NCBI RefSeq assembly: GCF_946480185.1
Contig: NZ_CAMLIG010000002.1
Coordinates: forward strand, 124,001-188,000
Source of the DNA: an uncultured Pedobacter sp.
GTDB lineage: Bacteria > Bacteroidota > Bacteroidia > Sphingobacteriales > Sphingobacteriaceae
DNA: 64,000 nucleotides
Direction: 5' to 3'
Under the pieces are notes generated by a model. It was given only the letters and a program-made list of their open reading frames with translations. It did not search any database and was not told the DNA's origin. Below, in pieces: positions 45,842-53,704 of this stretch. Every line of letters begins with the position of its first letter. Position 1 is the first letter of the stretch. The translations under genes and the position numbers were made by a program.

Positions 45842-46606
45842 ATGGAAACAGAAAACATTATCACCGTTGAAAATTTGGTTAAAAACTACAAGGACTTTAA
45901 GGCGGTAAAAGGGATAAGCTTTAATGTTTTTGAAGGAGAAATTTTTGGACTATTAGGCCCTAATGGTGCGGGGAAAACCACCACCTTAGAAATAATGGAA
46001 ACCCTAAGAGAAAAAACTTCAGGAGACATCAATATTGGAGGGTATGATTTAGATAAAAACCCAAATGACATCAAACATATTATTGGCGTACAATTGCAAG
46101 CAGCGGGTTACTACCCTAACCTTAATTTAACAGAACTGATTACTTTATTCTCTGGTTTGTACGGAGTTGAGGTAAAAGCTTACGACTTACTGGAAAAAGT
46201 ATCTTTGACGGATAAAGCAAAAGCAAAATACAAAGAGCTTTCTGGCGGACAAAAACAACGTTTCTCCATTGCCACCACCTTAATTAACCAACCAAAAATC
46301 ATCTTTTTAGATGAGCCTACTACGGGTTTAGATCCGCAGGCCAGAAGAAACCTTTGGGATTTAATTTTGGAAATCAGAAAATCTGGGACCACTATTGTTT
46401 TAACCACTCATTACATGGATGAGGCGGAGGTATTGTGCGATAGAATTGCCTTTATAGACAATGGTGAAATTATCGGAATCAATTCACCAGACGGTTTTAT
46501 TGATGAGTTGGTTGCAACAGGTTTTGAGCGGGCAAAAGAAGTTAAAAAAGCCAATCTGGAAGATGTTTTTATACAATTAACAGGAAAAGACTTAAGAGAA
46601 GGTTAG
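45842..46606 (+). CDS. ABC transporter ATP-binding protein
   Basis: A 254-residue ABC ATPase. Walker A is GLLGPNGAGKTTTLEIM, the signature is ELSGGQKQRFS, and Walker B is PKIIFLDEPTTGLDPQARR, with H-loop LTTHYMDEAE. It has the style of the DrrA/CcmA subfamily that energises ABC-2 type exporters. The C-terminal 35 residues (KKANLEDVFIQLTGKDLR) match that subfamily. The permease gene follows 23 bp downstream. The transported substrate cannot be told. Confidence 0.92.
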   Translation: METENIITVENLVKNYKDFKAVKGISFNVFEGEIFGLLGPNGAGKTTTLEIMETLREKTSGDINIGGYDLDKNPNDIKHIIGVQLQAAGYYPNLNLTELITLFSGLYGVEVKAYDLLEKVSLTDKAKAKYKELSGGQKQRFSIATTLINQPKIIFLDEPTTGLDPQARRNLWDLILEIRKSGTTIVLTTHYMDEAEVLCDRIAFIDNGEIIGINSPDGFIDELVATGFERAKEVKKANLEDVFIQLTGKDLREG

Positions 46607-46629
46607 AATAGTTTTAATGATTTGAACAA

Positions 46630-47727
46630 ATGAAAATTAAAAGATACAGCAATACCAAAGCTACTCTAGCAATTGCAAGAGCAAGCTTTAAATCAATTTT
46701 AAGAAGTCCATCGGCAGTAGTTTTCTCCTTACTTTTCCCATTGGTTTTTATCGTTGTTTTTGGATTTATAGGCGGGGGCGGCTTAACAGTTGATGTTGGT
46801 GTAGCGAAAAGCAACGACTCGGACAATCCTATTTTTAAAGCTTTACAGAACGTAAAAATGGTTCATCTGATTAATGATGATGAACAGCAGATGAAGCAGG
46901 ATTTAGATAAAGGCCGGATTGATGCGATTTTGAACATCAAGAAAAACCAAACGGGAGAACCTGCATTTTCTGTAAACGTAGCATATACAGATGCAAGTAA
47001 AGAGAAAGGAAATGTATTTAAATCTATTTTAAATAATATTATTTCGCCCCTTAATACCAAAGCTAATCCCGGACCTCCGCCCGTTGCCGAAATAAAAGAG
47101 ACTACCATAAAAGGTCGCGAATATAAAAGCATCGACTTTATTTTACCCGGCCAGCTTGGTTTTGCGTTATTAAGTACTGGCGTATTTGGAACCGCGTTCG
47201 TATTTATCAGTCTAAGACTAACATTGGTAATCAAACGTTTTTTTGCAACACCTGTTAAAAAAGCAAGTATCGTTTTGGGCGAAGCAATTGCCCGTATTGT
47301 ATTTGCACTATTTACTGCGCTATTTATTATCGTTGGCGGCCATTATGCTTTCGGGTTTACACTAATCAACGGGTTTACAACGGTCGTCAATATGCTAATT
47401 TTATCCACCATTGGCTTAATTGTTTTTCTGGGATTTGGTTTAGCGGTTTCAGGTATTGCTAAAAGTGAAAGTACAGTACCTCCAATAGCTAATATTATTA
47501 CTTTACCGCAGTTTTTATTGTCGGGTACGTTTTTCTCAATTAATGTTTTTCCAACATGGTTACAGCCTATTTGCCGAATCCTGCCCCTTACTTATTTAAA
47601 TGATGCCTTGCGTAAGGTTGCTTTTGAAGGAGCTAGTTTGTGGGATGTAAATCACCAGATATTGATTCTTTTGCTTTGGGGTGTTGGTGTTTACGCTTTG
47701 GCCGTTAAGGTTTTTAAATGGGAGTAA
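46630..47727 (+). CDS. ABC-2 type transporter permease
   Basis: A 365-residue membrane protein. One membrane segment is at about residues 30-50 (AVVFSLLFPLVFIVVFGFIG). A soluble extracytoplasmic domain (about 55-170) follows, then five more segments from residue 178. The closing region has PPIANIITLPQFLLSGTFFS and TYLNDALRKVAFEG, typical of ABC-2 exporters such as DrrB-type proteins. It pairs with the ATPase encoded just upstream. The exported compound is unknown; drug, lipid or polysaccharide export are all possible. Confidence 0.88.
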   Translation: MKIKRYSNTKATLAIARASFKSILRSPSAVVFSLLFPLVFIVVFGFIGGGGLTVDVGVAKSNDSDNPIFKALQNVKMVHLINDDEQQMKQDLDKGRIDAILNIKKNQTGEPAFSVNVAYTDASKEKGNVFKSILNNIISPLNTKANPGPPPVAEIKETTIKGREYKSIDFILPGQLGFALLSTGVFGTAFVFISLRLTLVIKRFFATPVKKASIVLGEAIARIVFALFTALFIIVGGHYAFGFTLINGFTTVVNMLILSTIGLIVFLGFGLAVSGIAKSESTVPPIANIITLPQFLLSGTFFSINVFPTWLQPICRILPLTYLNDALRKVAFEGASLWDVNHQILILLLWGVGVYALAVKVFKWE

Positions 47728-47772
47728 ATTCTGTTTTCGAAAAAAACCACTGCTACGTCCATTTTTTGAACT

Positions 47773-48363
47773 TTAAACCACGAAAACTCGCAGGCTTCGC
47801 GGTCCATGCGCCCCCAATACCAAACTCTGCTCAATATCCGCGGTTTTAGATGGACCAGCTATAAACGCACCAAAGCCATAACTTTTATCTGCAATTAATT
47901 CATAAGCTTGGTGCAATGTAGGTACAATGCTCTCCTTTTTTAAGATAAAAGCTAAATGTTGCGGAATAAAAGGCAATAATCTTTCCTGATAAAGTTCGTC
48001 ATTTACCCAGCAAGCTCCGTTTTCTGCCACTGCAAAATGTGTAGGCAAAATCATGAGCTCCACATCCGCCAGTTCATGGTTATTGGATCCTTTGTACTCA
48101 TCAACAATTTCATCCAATTCACGAACTGCAGAAACTATGCGTTTACCCTCCAAATCAAAATCCTGTTTTAGCTGATTGATAATCTGTGCGTAGCCTTCAA
48201 CCTGGTAAACCTTAGCGCCAATCCGTTCCACAACGCTAATAAAATTACTCAAATTTGTTGCCGCTGTATCTTTGTTCTGATAAAATATATCAAGGTTAGG
48301 TAGCGGTGTTAATTCGGGCTGACTTTCTTTCACTGCCGCCAATATTTTCTCCCTGCTAGTCAT
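47773..48363 (-). CDS. lutC: Lactate utilization protein C (LUD domain)
   Basis: A 196-residue LUD-domain protein starting at ATG 48363 (MTSREKILAAVKESQPELT). The open frame continues 27 codons upstream into lutB, but those residues are not family-like. Features are GACWVNDELYQERLLPFIPQ and a closing FIAGPSKTADIEQSLVLGAHGPRSLRV, the signature end of LutC/YkgG. It forms the L-lactate oxidation complex with LutA and LutB. Its start overlaps the lutB stop by 8 bp. It is the last gene of the rhamnose operon. Confidence 0.93.
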   Translation of the reverse strand: MTSREKILAAVKESQPELTPLPNLDIFYQNKDTAATNLSNFISVVERIGAKVYQVEGYAQIINQLKQDFDLEGKRIVSAVRELDEIVDEYKGSNNHELADVELMILPTHFAVAENGACWVNDELYQERLLPFIPQHLAFILKKESIVPTLHQAYELIADKSYGFGAFIAGPSKTADIEQSLVLGAHGPRSLRVFVV

Positions 48364-49732
48364 TGTCTTTTCTGTTTTTGCTATACCATTCGCCAAAAGA
48401 TGATTTCGGAACTTCAGGCATATCTCTGTGTAAGTACCAAGCATTCAACTTATTATTAACCATAAACGGCGCATATTTGAGCGTAGCCCTAGCCATTTTA
48501 CCTCCCATTCTGTATAAACTCGGCGACGCTAGCGTTTTTGCCATCACTTGCATCGCCATCGCTTTTTTAGGATCAACATAACCTTCCTTAACAATTACCT
48601 GCCGCCATTTGTAAAGTTGCTCGTGAATATCAATTTTAACCGGACAAACATTGCTACAGGAACCGCAAAGCGATGATGCAAAAGGCAAATCGGCATGTTC
48701 TTTCATATCCCAGTTTGGCGATAAAATAGAGCCGATTGGGCCGGCAATTACACTGTCGTAACTATGCCCGCCACTTCTTCGGTAAACCGGACAGGTATTA
48801 AAACAGGCAGAACAGCGGATACATTTTAAAGAGTTTCTAAAATCTGGTCTCGCTAATTGTCTTGTTCTGCCGTTATCCACTAAAATAATATGCAGTTCTT
48901 TCCCGGCCGCTGGTTTTGCAAAATGACTGGAATAGGTTGTTATTGGCTGACCGGTTGCACTTCTGGTCAATAATCGTAAAAAAACACCCAAATGCTTACG
49001 CTGAGGAATAATTTTTTCGATTCCCATGCTGGCGATATGGATATCCGCTAAATGCGCACCCATATCGGCGTTTCCTTCGTTAGTGCAAACCACAAATTCG
49101 CCGGTCTCGGCTACAGCGAAGTTAACTCCTGTAAGTGCTGCTCTTCTGGTCAAGAATGTATCTCTTAAACTTTGGCGGGCGGCTTCTGTTAACAATTGTG
49201 GATCTGCGTTTCCTTTTGGAGTGCCTAAATGAATATGGAACAGTTCGCCTATTTCTTCTTTCTTTTTATGGATACAAGGCAGTACAATGTGGCTTGGCGA
49301 TTCCCCGGCCAGTTGGACTATACGTTCGCCTAAATCAGAATCAATTACACCAATTCCATTTTTTTCTAAAAATGGATTGAGGTGGCACTCTTCTGTGAGC
49401 ATGGACTTGCTCTTGACCATATCTGTGATCTGATGCTTTTTTAAAAGCTCCAGAACAATGTCATTATGTTCTTTCGCATCAGCCGCCCAGTGAATTACGG
49501 CACCGTTAGCTGTTGCGTTTCTTTCAAAATCTTGTAAATATTGATTTAAATTGGACAGGGTATGGTTTTTAATTTGCGAGCCTACCTCACGCAATTCCTC
49601 CCATTCGGGGATGTTATGAGTGGCAATATCTCGCTTATGGCGTACAAACCAAAGTGTTTCATCATGCCAGTCCACCCGTTTTTCATCTCTATTAAAAACC
49701 TTGGCTCTTTCTGCGTGGTCTAATACTTTCAT
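48356..49732 (-). CDS. lutB: Lactate utilization protein B (iron-sulfur, LUD domain)
   Basis: A 458-residue protein with an N-terminal LUD domain (about 60-300; VVCTNEGNADMGAH near 215) and a C-terminal ferredoxin-like part. Two cluster motifs are CIRCSACFNTCPVYRR and CGSCSNVCPVKIDI, each ligating a 4Fe-4S cluster. Together with LutA and LutC it oxidises L-lactate to pyruvate at the membrane side of the respiratory chain. The start overlaps the lutA stop by 4 bp. Confidence 0.94.
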   Translation of the reverse strand: MKVLDHAERAKVFNRDEKRVDWHDETLWFVRHKRDIATHNIPEWEELREVGSQIKNHTLSNLNQYLQDFERNATANGAVIHWAADAKEHNDIVLELLKKHQITDMVKSKSMLTEECHLNPFLEKNGIGVIDSDLGERIVQLAGESPSHIVLPCIHKKKEEIGELFHIHLGTPKGNADPQLLTEAARQSLRDTFLTRRAALTGVNFAVAETGEFVVCTNEGNADMGAHLADIHIASMGIEKIIPQRKHLGVFLRLLTRSATGQPITTYSSHFAKPAAGKELHIILVDNGRTRQLARPDFRNSLKCIRCSACFNTCPVYRRSGGHSYDSVIAGPIGSILSPNWDMKEHADLPFASSLCGSCSNVCPVKIDIHEQLYKWRQVIVKEGYVDPKKAMAMQVMAKTLASPSLYRMGGKMARATLKYAPFMVNNKLNAWYLHRDMPEVPKSSFGEWYSKNRKDND

Positions 49733-50469
49733 TGTACGCCTCCGTTTAAAATTTCTGCAATATGAATTACTTTCACTGCGCTTTTATCTCGGTGAAGCAA
49801 ACCTTCCATGTGCATTAAGCATGACATATCCACACCGGTAATATATTCCGCTCCATTCAGAACGTGGTCCGCAACCCTATCTTTTCCCATTTTTACCGAT
49901 ACGGCTTCTTCGGCAACGCAAAAGGTTCCGCCAAAACCGCAACATTCGTCAACTCTTTCCAGATGGATGATTTCGATATCATCCACCATGTTTAGCAGAT
50001 GCACCGGTTTTGAAAACGCCGGAGCAGTCAGTTCGCTCATCTGCGCAAGCTTTAAACCTCGCAATCCGTGACAGCTTTGATGGATGCCCACTTTATGAGG
50101 AAAACTAGCCTTTAGGCTGTCAACCTTTAAAATATCTGTTAAAAAAGTAACCAGCTCATAAGTTGTCGCTCTTATTTTCACTGCCTCTTCCGGAAAACGG
50201 TCATCATGCAGATGGTCTTTAATGTGCAGGACGCAACTGCCGGACGGTGCTACGATGTAATCAAACCCTTTAAAATTATCAACAAAGTTCCTCTCGCAAC
50301 CGCCCGTTAAATGCTCAAAACCAGAGTTGGCCATGGGTTGTCCGCAACAAGTTTGATTTTTGGGATAGCTCACGTCGCAACCGTACTTTTCCAATAATTG
50401 TAAAGTAGCAATGGCTGCATTTGGGTAAAACTGGTCTACATAACACGGAATGAATAATGCAACTTTCAT
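49729..50469 (-). CDS. lutA: Lactate utilization protein A (CCG-motif Fe-S oxidoreductase)
   Basis: A 246-residue protein with two CCG domains: KNQTCCGQPMANSGFE near residue 40, and DECCGFGGTFCVAEE near 180. These ligate an unusual Fe-S cluster, as in GlpC/HdrB relatives. The opening KVALFIPCYVDQFYPNAA is diagnostic of LutA/YkgE. It is encoded 3 bp after the carbohydrate kinase gene, so lactate oxidation is part of the rhamnose operon. Confidence 0.94.
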   Translation of the reverse strand: MKVALFIPCYVDQFYPNAAIATLQLLEKYGCDVSYPKNQTCCGQPMANSGFEHLTGGCERNFVDNFKGFDYIVAPSGSCVLHIKDHLHDDRFPEEAVKIRATTYELVTFLTDILKVDSLKASFPHKVGIHQSCHGLRGLKLAQMSELTAPAFSKPVHLLNMVDDIEIIHLERVDECCGFGGTFCVAEEAVSVKMGKDRVADHVLNGAEYITGVDMSCLMHMEGLLHRDKSAVKVIHIAEILNGGVQ

Positions 50470-50472
50470 CTT

Positions 50473-51852
50473 CTAATTTTTTACTGGCGACACAAATAAC
50501 TTTAGAGCAATCATATCAGTTGGTAACGGTTTAGTGTTCCAATGTTTGTGAATAGCCACTGCAGCACCCATTGAAGTGGCCTGTGCCATTGAAGCCGCGT
50601 AAACCTCAGTATGCGGAAACACCATTGCTAACAAATTCATGAATATTTGGTTCTTAGAAAAACCTCCATCAACAAATATCCGTTTTACAGCGGTATTTTT
50701 TAGCACCAATTGTGTTGATTTATACTGCTTAAAAACTAACGTAAAAATCAGGTAATGATAAGCATCTTCATCATCTTTAAAATCTGATAAAGCTTTATCC
50801 TCAAACTTCAAATCTTCCTCGTTAAGCATCTCAAAATAATCGGCCAAACTACCTTCTGGCAAATATTTATTGATCACAGGCATTGATAATTTAGTGGCTT
50901 TGTATTTCCCAACATTGGTATCAAAATGTTCGGCAATACGCTTTACTTCCTGCTCATGCTCAAAACCGGAGAAAACACGAGATGCTTTAATTGGCTTAGC
51001 TTGGTATGATAAATAGCAAAGACAATCTTTATCCAGCTCGGCTTTTGTTAAGGGCTGATTGTTAAAAGGATTTAAACTAATGCACCAAGTACCCGTAGAT
51101 AACAAGATAAAAGGTTCTTTAAAACTCTCGATATACGGAATTAAAGCTGCGGAACTATCGTGTAAACCTACACCTGTTAAATAGTTTTCGCTGGGAAAAG
51201 TAGACTGCATTACGTCATCGCCCGGAAAAATCGAAGGCAGTTTATCAATTAAACCTTCACTGTAAACCCATTCATGATAATCTTGCTTTTCAAAATCCCA
51301 GAAATTGGTATGGCAACCAATGCTGGTGATGTCACTGTGCATTTTGCCCGTAATAATGGAACTCATGTACTGTGGCAAATGCAAAGCGTATTTTATCTTT
51401 TCAAACAATTCTGGTTTTTCATATTTAATGCGGTACAATTGCATCCCAGAATTTAAACTGCCCAAAACTGGCGAAGCTGTACTTACCGCCACTTCTTCTT
51501 CGCCACCGTAAGTATCATAAAATTGTTTTTTTAAAGCTTCTGGATATTCTTTTAGGTAATTATAAAGTGGTGCTAAAGGTTTCCCGTTTTCATCCACATA
51601 AACCAAACTTGCACCATAAGTAGAAAAATTAATGGCCTTTATATCGTATTGTTTATTTCTTAAAACTTCATGCAGAGAATCAAACACAGAAAGTCTCAAA
51701 CTCTCCAGATTCTCGCAGGTATCGCCATCCTCATCTTTGGTTTCAATAAACCTTGCCGTTCTTTCAAAAACTATTTTATAATCTTCATCAAATAAGAATA
51801 GCTTTTTATTGGTTTTTCCAATATCAAATATGGCTATAACAGGAATTTTCAT
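50473..51852 (-). CDS. FGGY-family carbohydrate kinase, probable L-rhamnulokinase
   Basis: A 459-residue sugar kinase. The N-terminal phosphate motif is IAIFDIGKTNKKLFLFDE. The C-terminal ATPase half has PFILLSTGTWCISLNPFN and RIFVDGGFSKNQIFMNLLAM. It phosphorylates a ketose at C1; neighbours (L-rhamnose isomerase, rhamnulose-1-phosphate aldolase, RhaT) make L-rhamnulose the likely substrate. It is shorter than E. coli RhaB (489 residues) and of a different FGGY branch. The 325-bp gap to the isomerase gene contains a palindromic repeat. Confidence 0.88.
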   Translation of the reverse strand: MKIPVIAIFDIGKTNKKLFLFDEDYKIVFERTARFIETKDEDGDTCENLESLRLSVFDSLHEVLRNKQYDIKAINFSTYGASLVYVDENGKPLAPLYNYLKEYPEALKKQFYDTYGGEEEVAVSTASPVLGSLNSGMQLYRIKYEKPELFEKIKYALHLPQYMSSIITGKMHSDITSIGCHTNFWDFEKQDYHEWVYSEGLIDKLPSIFPGDDVMQSTFPSENYLTGVGLHDSSAALIPYIESFKEPFILLSTGTWCISLNPFNNQPLTKAELDKDCLCYLSYQAKPIKASRVFSGFEHEQEVKRIAEHFDTNVGKYKATKLSMPVINKYLPEGSLADYFEMLNEEDLKFEDKALSDFKDDEDAYHYLIFTLVFKQYKSTQLVLKNTAVKRIFVDGGFSKNQIFMNLLAMVFPHTEVYAASMAQATSMGAAVAIHKHWNTKPLPTDMIALKLFVSPVKN

Positions 51853-52177
51853 TTTTAAATATAGATATGAGTATTGAGACGTGAGATTTGAGACAACAGC
51901 TATTATGAGATATGCGTATTGGGTATTGAGATGATTGAGTTACAGGATGTCGTTATGTTGTTCCGCCAGCTGGCGGAGAGACATCACACAAGCTAGGCAC
52001 CCCCCTTAGATGCAGACATCTCAGATGAGATGTCTCGCTACCGCTCGACATGACGTGGAGCAGAGAAAGTGTATCTAAAAATAACATTTCGTATCGTTAA
52101 CGCAAAAAAGAAATGAAATATGAGATTTGGAAGCTCGAAAAGTTCTCAAATCTCATATTTCATTTCTCAAATCTCCT
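51853..52177. repeat. Intergenic region with REP-like palindrome (core 51949-52054)
   Basis: The core has ends reading CGTTATGTTG and, inverted, CGTCATGTCGAG. An inner palindrome TTCCGCCAGCTGGCGGA and inverted GAGACATC/GATGTCTC segments follow. It shares CCGCC-N-GCTGGCGGAGAGA with a second element at 53506-53608. It separates the isomerase and kinase genes of one operon, with no gene between. Confidence 0.65.
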
Positions 52178-53452
52178 CTATAGCCCCGTCGCCTTAGTTT
52201 CCGAACCCCTTTCTTGAATTAAAGTCTCTCTAACTTTAGCAGATCTAAATAATTTTACCGGATCTAATGCGCCACCGCTCTGCAACCTTGCTTCTGCAAT
52301 TAGCGGACGAACATCTGTGCGGTAAGCTGCTTGCAAAATTTCTTGTGCCAAACTTACATCATTGTTCTGTTGCGCTTCTTTTAGTGCTTTTCTGTCAACC
52401 AATAAAGCTTGGGCATAAGCCATCATAATTGCTTCTACAGATTGCAATAAATCTTCAAGCGGATCTTTTACGTTGTGCGACGCGTCAATCATCCAAGCTA
52501 AACCAGATGCGTGGTTCATATTCGCATGATCCATACCGTCCACTAATTCGTTGAAAATCAAGAACAATTGGTAAGGTTTAATTGCTCCGGTTGTTAAATC
52601 ATCATCACCATATTTTGAATCGTTAAAGTGGAAACCACCTAACTTGCCTTCCATCAATAATAAAGAGACAATTTGCTCAATGTTGGCATTTGGTAAATGG
52701 TGACCTAAATCAACCAAAGTATAAGCTTTTGGACCTAGCTTGGTGGCGTACAATAAAGACTGTCCCCAGTCTGCAACCGTAGTTGAATAAAAGTTAGGTT
52801 CGTTAGATTTGTACTCTACAAACATTTTCCAATCTGCTGGCAATGCGGCATAAATTTCTTTTAAACTGGCCAAAGTATTTTCAAAAGCCTCTCTAAAATT
52901 CAATTGGCCTGGAAAACTTGAACCGTCTGCCAGCCAAACGGTTAAAGATTTAGAACCTAAAGCCTCGCCATGTTTAATTACTTCAATATTATGAGCAATG
53001 GCTTGATCTCTTACGTTTTTATCAACGTGTTGCAACGAGCCAAATTTATAGCTGTATTTTTGGTTAGGCTGATCTTGAAATGTATTGGAGTTCATGGCAT
53101 CAAACTTTAAGTTTAACGATTTTGCCAAATCCATGATTTTTGTCGCATCTTCTGGAATATCCCAAGGAATGTGCAATGATATGGCACCGCTGGATTGGTT
53201 TAGTTGGTGCAACAAACCAATATCTTCCATTTTTTCTTCCAAATTACTCGGTTCGCCACCGCCGGAAAAACGTCCGAAACGAGTTCCTCCGGTACCTAAT
53301 GCCCAGCTAGGTATCCCGATTTGAAAATCTTTTAATTTCTGAATATGTGCGTTAGCACCTTCATTTTCTTCTAAAAAGTGAGCCAGTTTTGTTTTGTGCT
53401 TTGACGCTAAACTTTCGTTATGCTGCTCAATCAGTTTTTTATCTAATCTCAT
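52178..53452 (-). CDS. rhaI: L-rhamnose isomerase (RhaI-type, TIM barrel)
   Basis: A 424-residue sugar isomerase of the xylose-isomerase-like TIM-barrel family. It interconverts L-rhamnose and L-rhamnulose. Motifs are FQIGIPSWALGTGGTRFGRF near residue 45, KSLTVWLADGSSFPGQ, WKMFVEYKSNEPNFYST and TLVDLGHHLPNANIEQ with metal-binding residues, then GGFHFNDSKYGDDDL. This is the Pseudomonas stutzeri/RhaI-like class, not the E. coli RhaA class. It lies between the aldolase fusion and the kinase gene, with REP-like repeats on both sides. Confidence 0.9.
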   Translation of the reverse strand: MRLDKKLIEQHNESLASKHKTKLAHFLEENEGANAHIQKLKDFQIGIPSWALGTGGTRFGRFSGGGEPSNLEEKMEDIGLLHQLNQSSGAISLHIPWDIPEDATKIMDLAKSLNLKFDAMNSNTFQDQPNQKYSYKFGSLQHVDKNVRDQAIAHNIEVIKHGEALGSKSLTVWLADGSSFPGQLNFREAFENTLASLKEIYAALPADWKMFVEYKSNEPNFYSTTVADWGQSLLYATKLGPKAYTLVDLGHHLPNANIEQIVSLLLMEGKLGGFHFNDSKYGDDDLTTGAIKPYQLFLIFNELVDGMDHANMNHASGLAWMIDASHNVKDPLEDLLQSVEAIMMAYAQALLVDRKALKEAQQNNDVSLAQEILQAAYRTDVRPLIAEARLQSGGALDPVKLFRSAKVRETLIQERGSETKATGL

Positions 53453-53704
53453 AATTGGTAATTATATTCCTTTAGAACAATATATCCATAAGTTAAGAAA
53501 AATTACGTCACCTCGATCCGCCGGCTGGCGGAGAGAGGTCTCACAAGTAAATTCAGCTGATAGTGCTTGTTACTTATTTGTGAGATGTCTCCTATCGTCG
53601 ACATGACGAAGCTTCTTAATCTAATGAAATCGTTCAAATGAAAATTTAAACTTTATAATTTTTCCACAATAATTCCTCTCCTTCGGAGAGGTTAGGTGAA
53701 GCTT
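53453..53704. repeat. Intergenic region with REP-like palindrome (53506-53608) and hairpin repeat (53675-53702)
   Basis: The first element starts CGTCACCTCGATCCGCC and ends GTCGACATGACG, with inner TCTCACAAGTAA/TTACTTATTTGTGAGA arms. The second, CCTCTCC TTC GGAGAGG at 53675-53691 followed by TTAGGTGAAGC, is an inverted copy of the queG-end repeat. It abuts the rhaEW stop codon and may act as its 3' hairpin. Confidence 0.7.
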
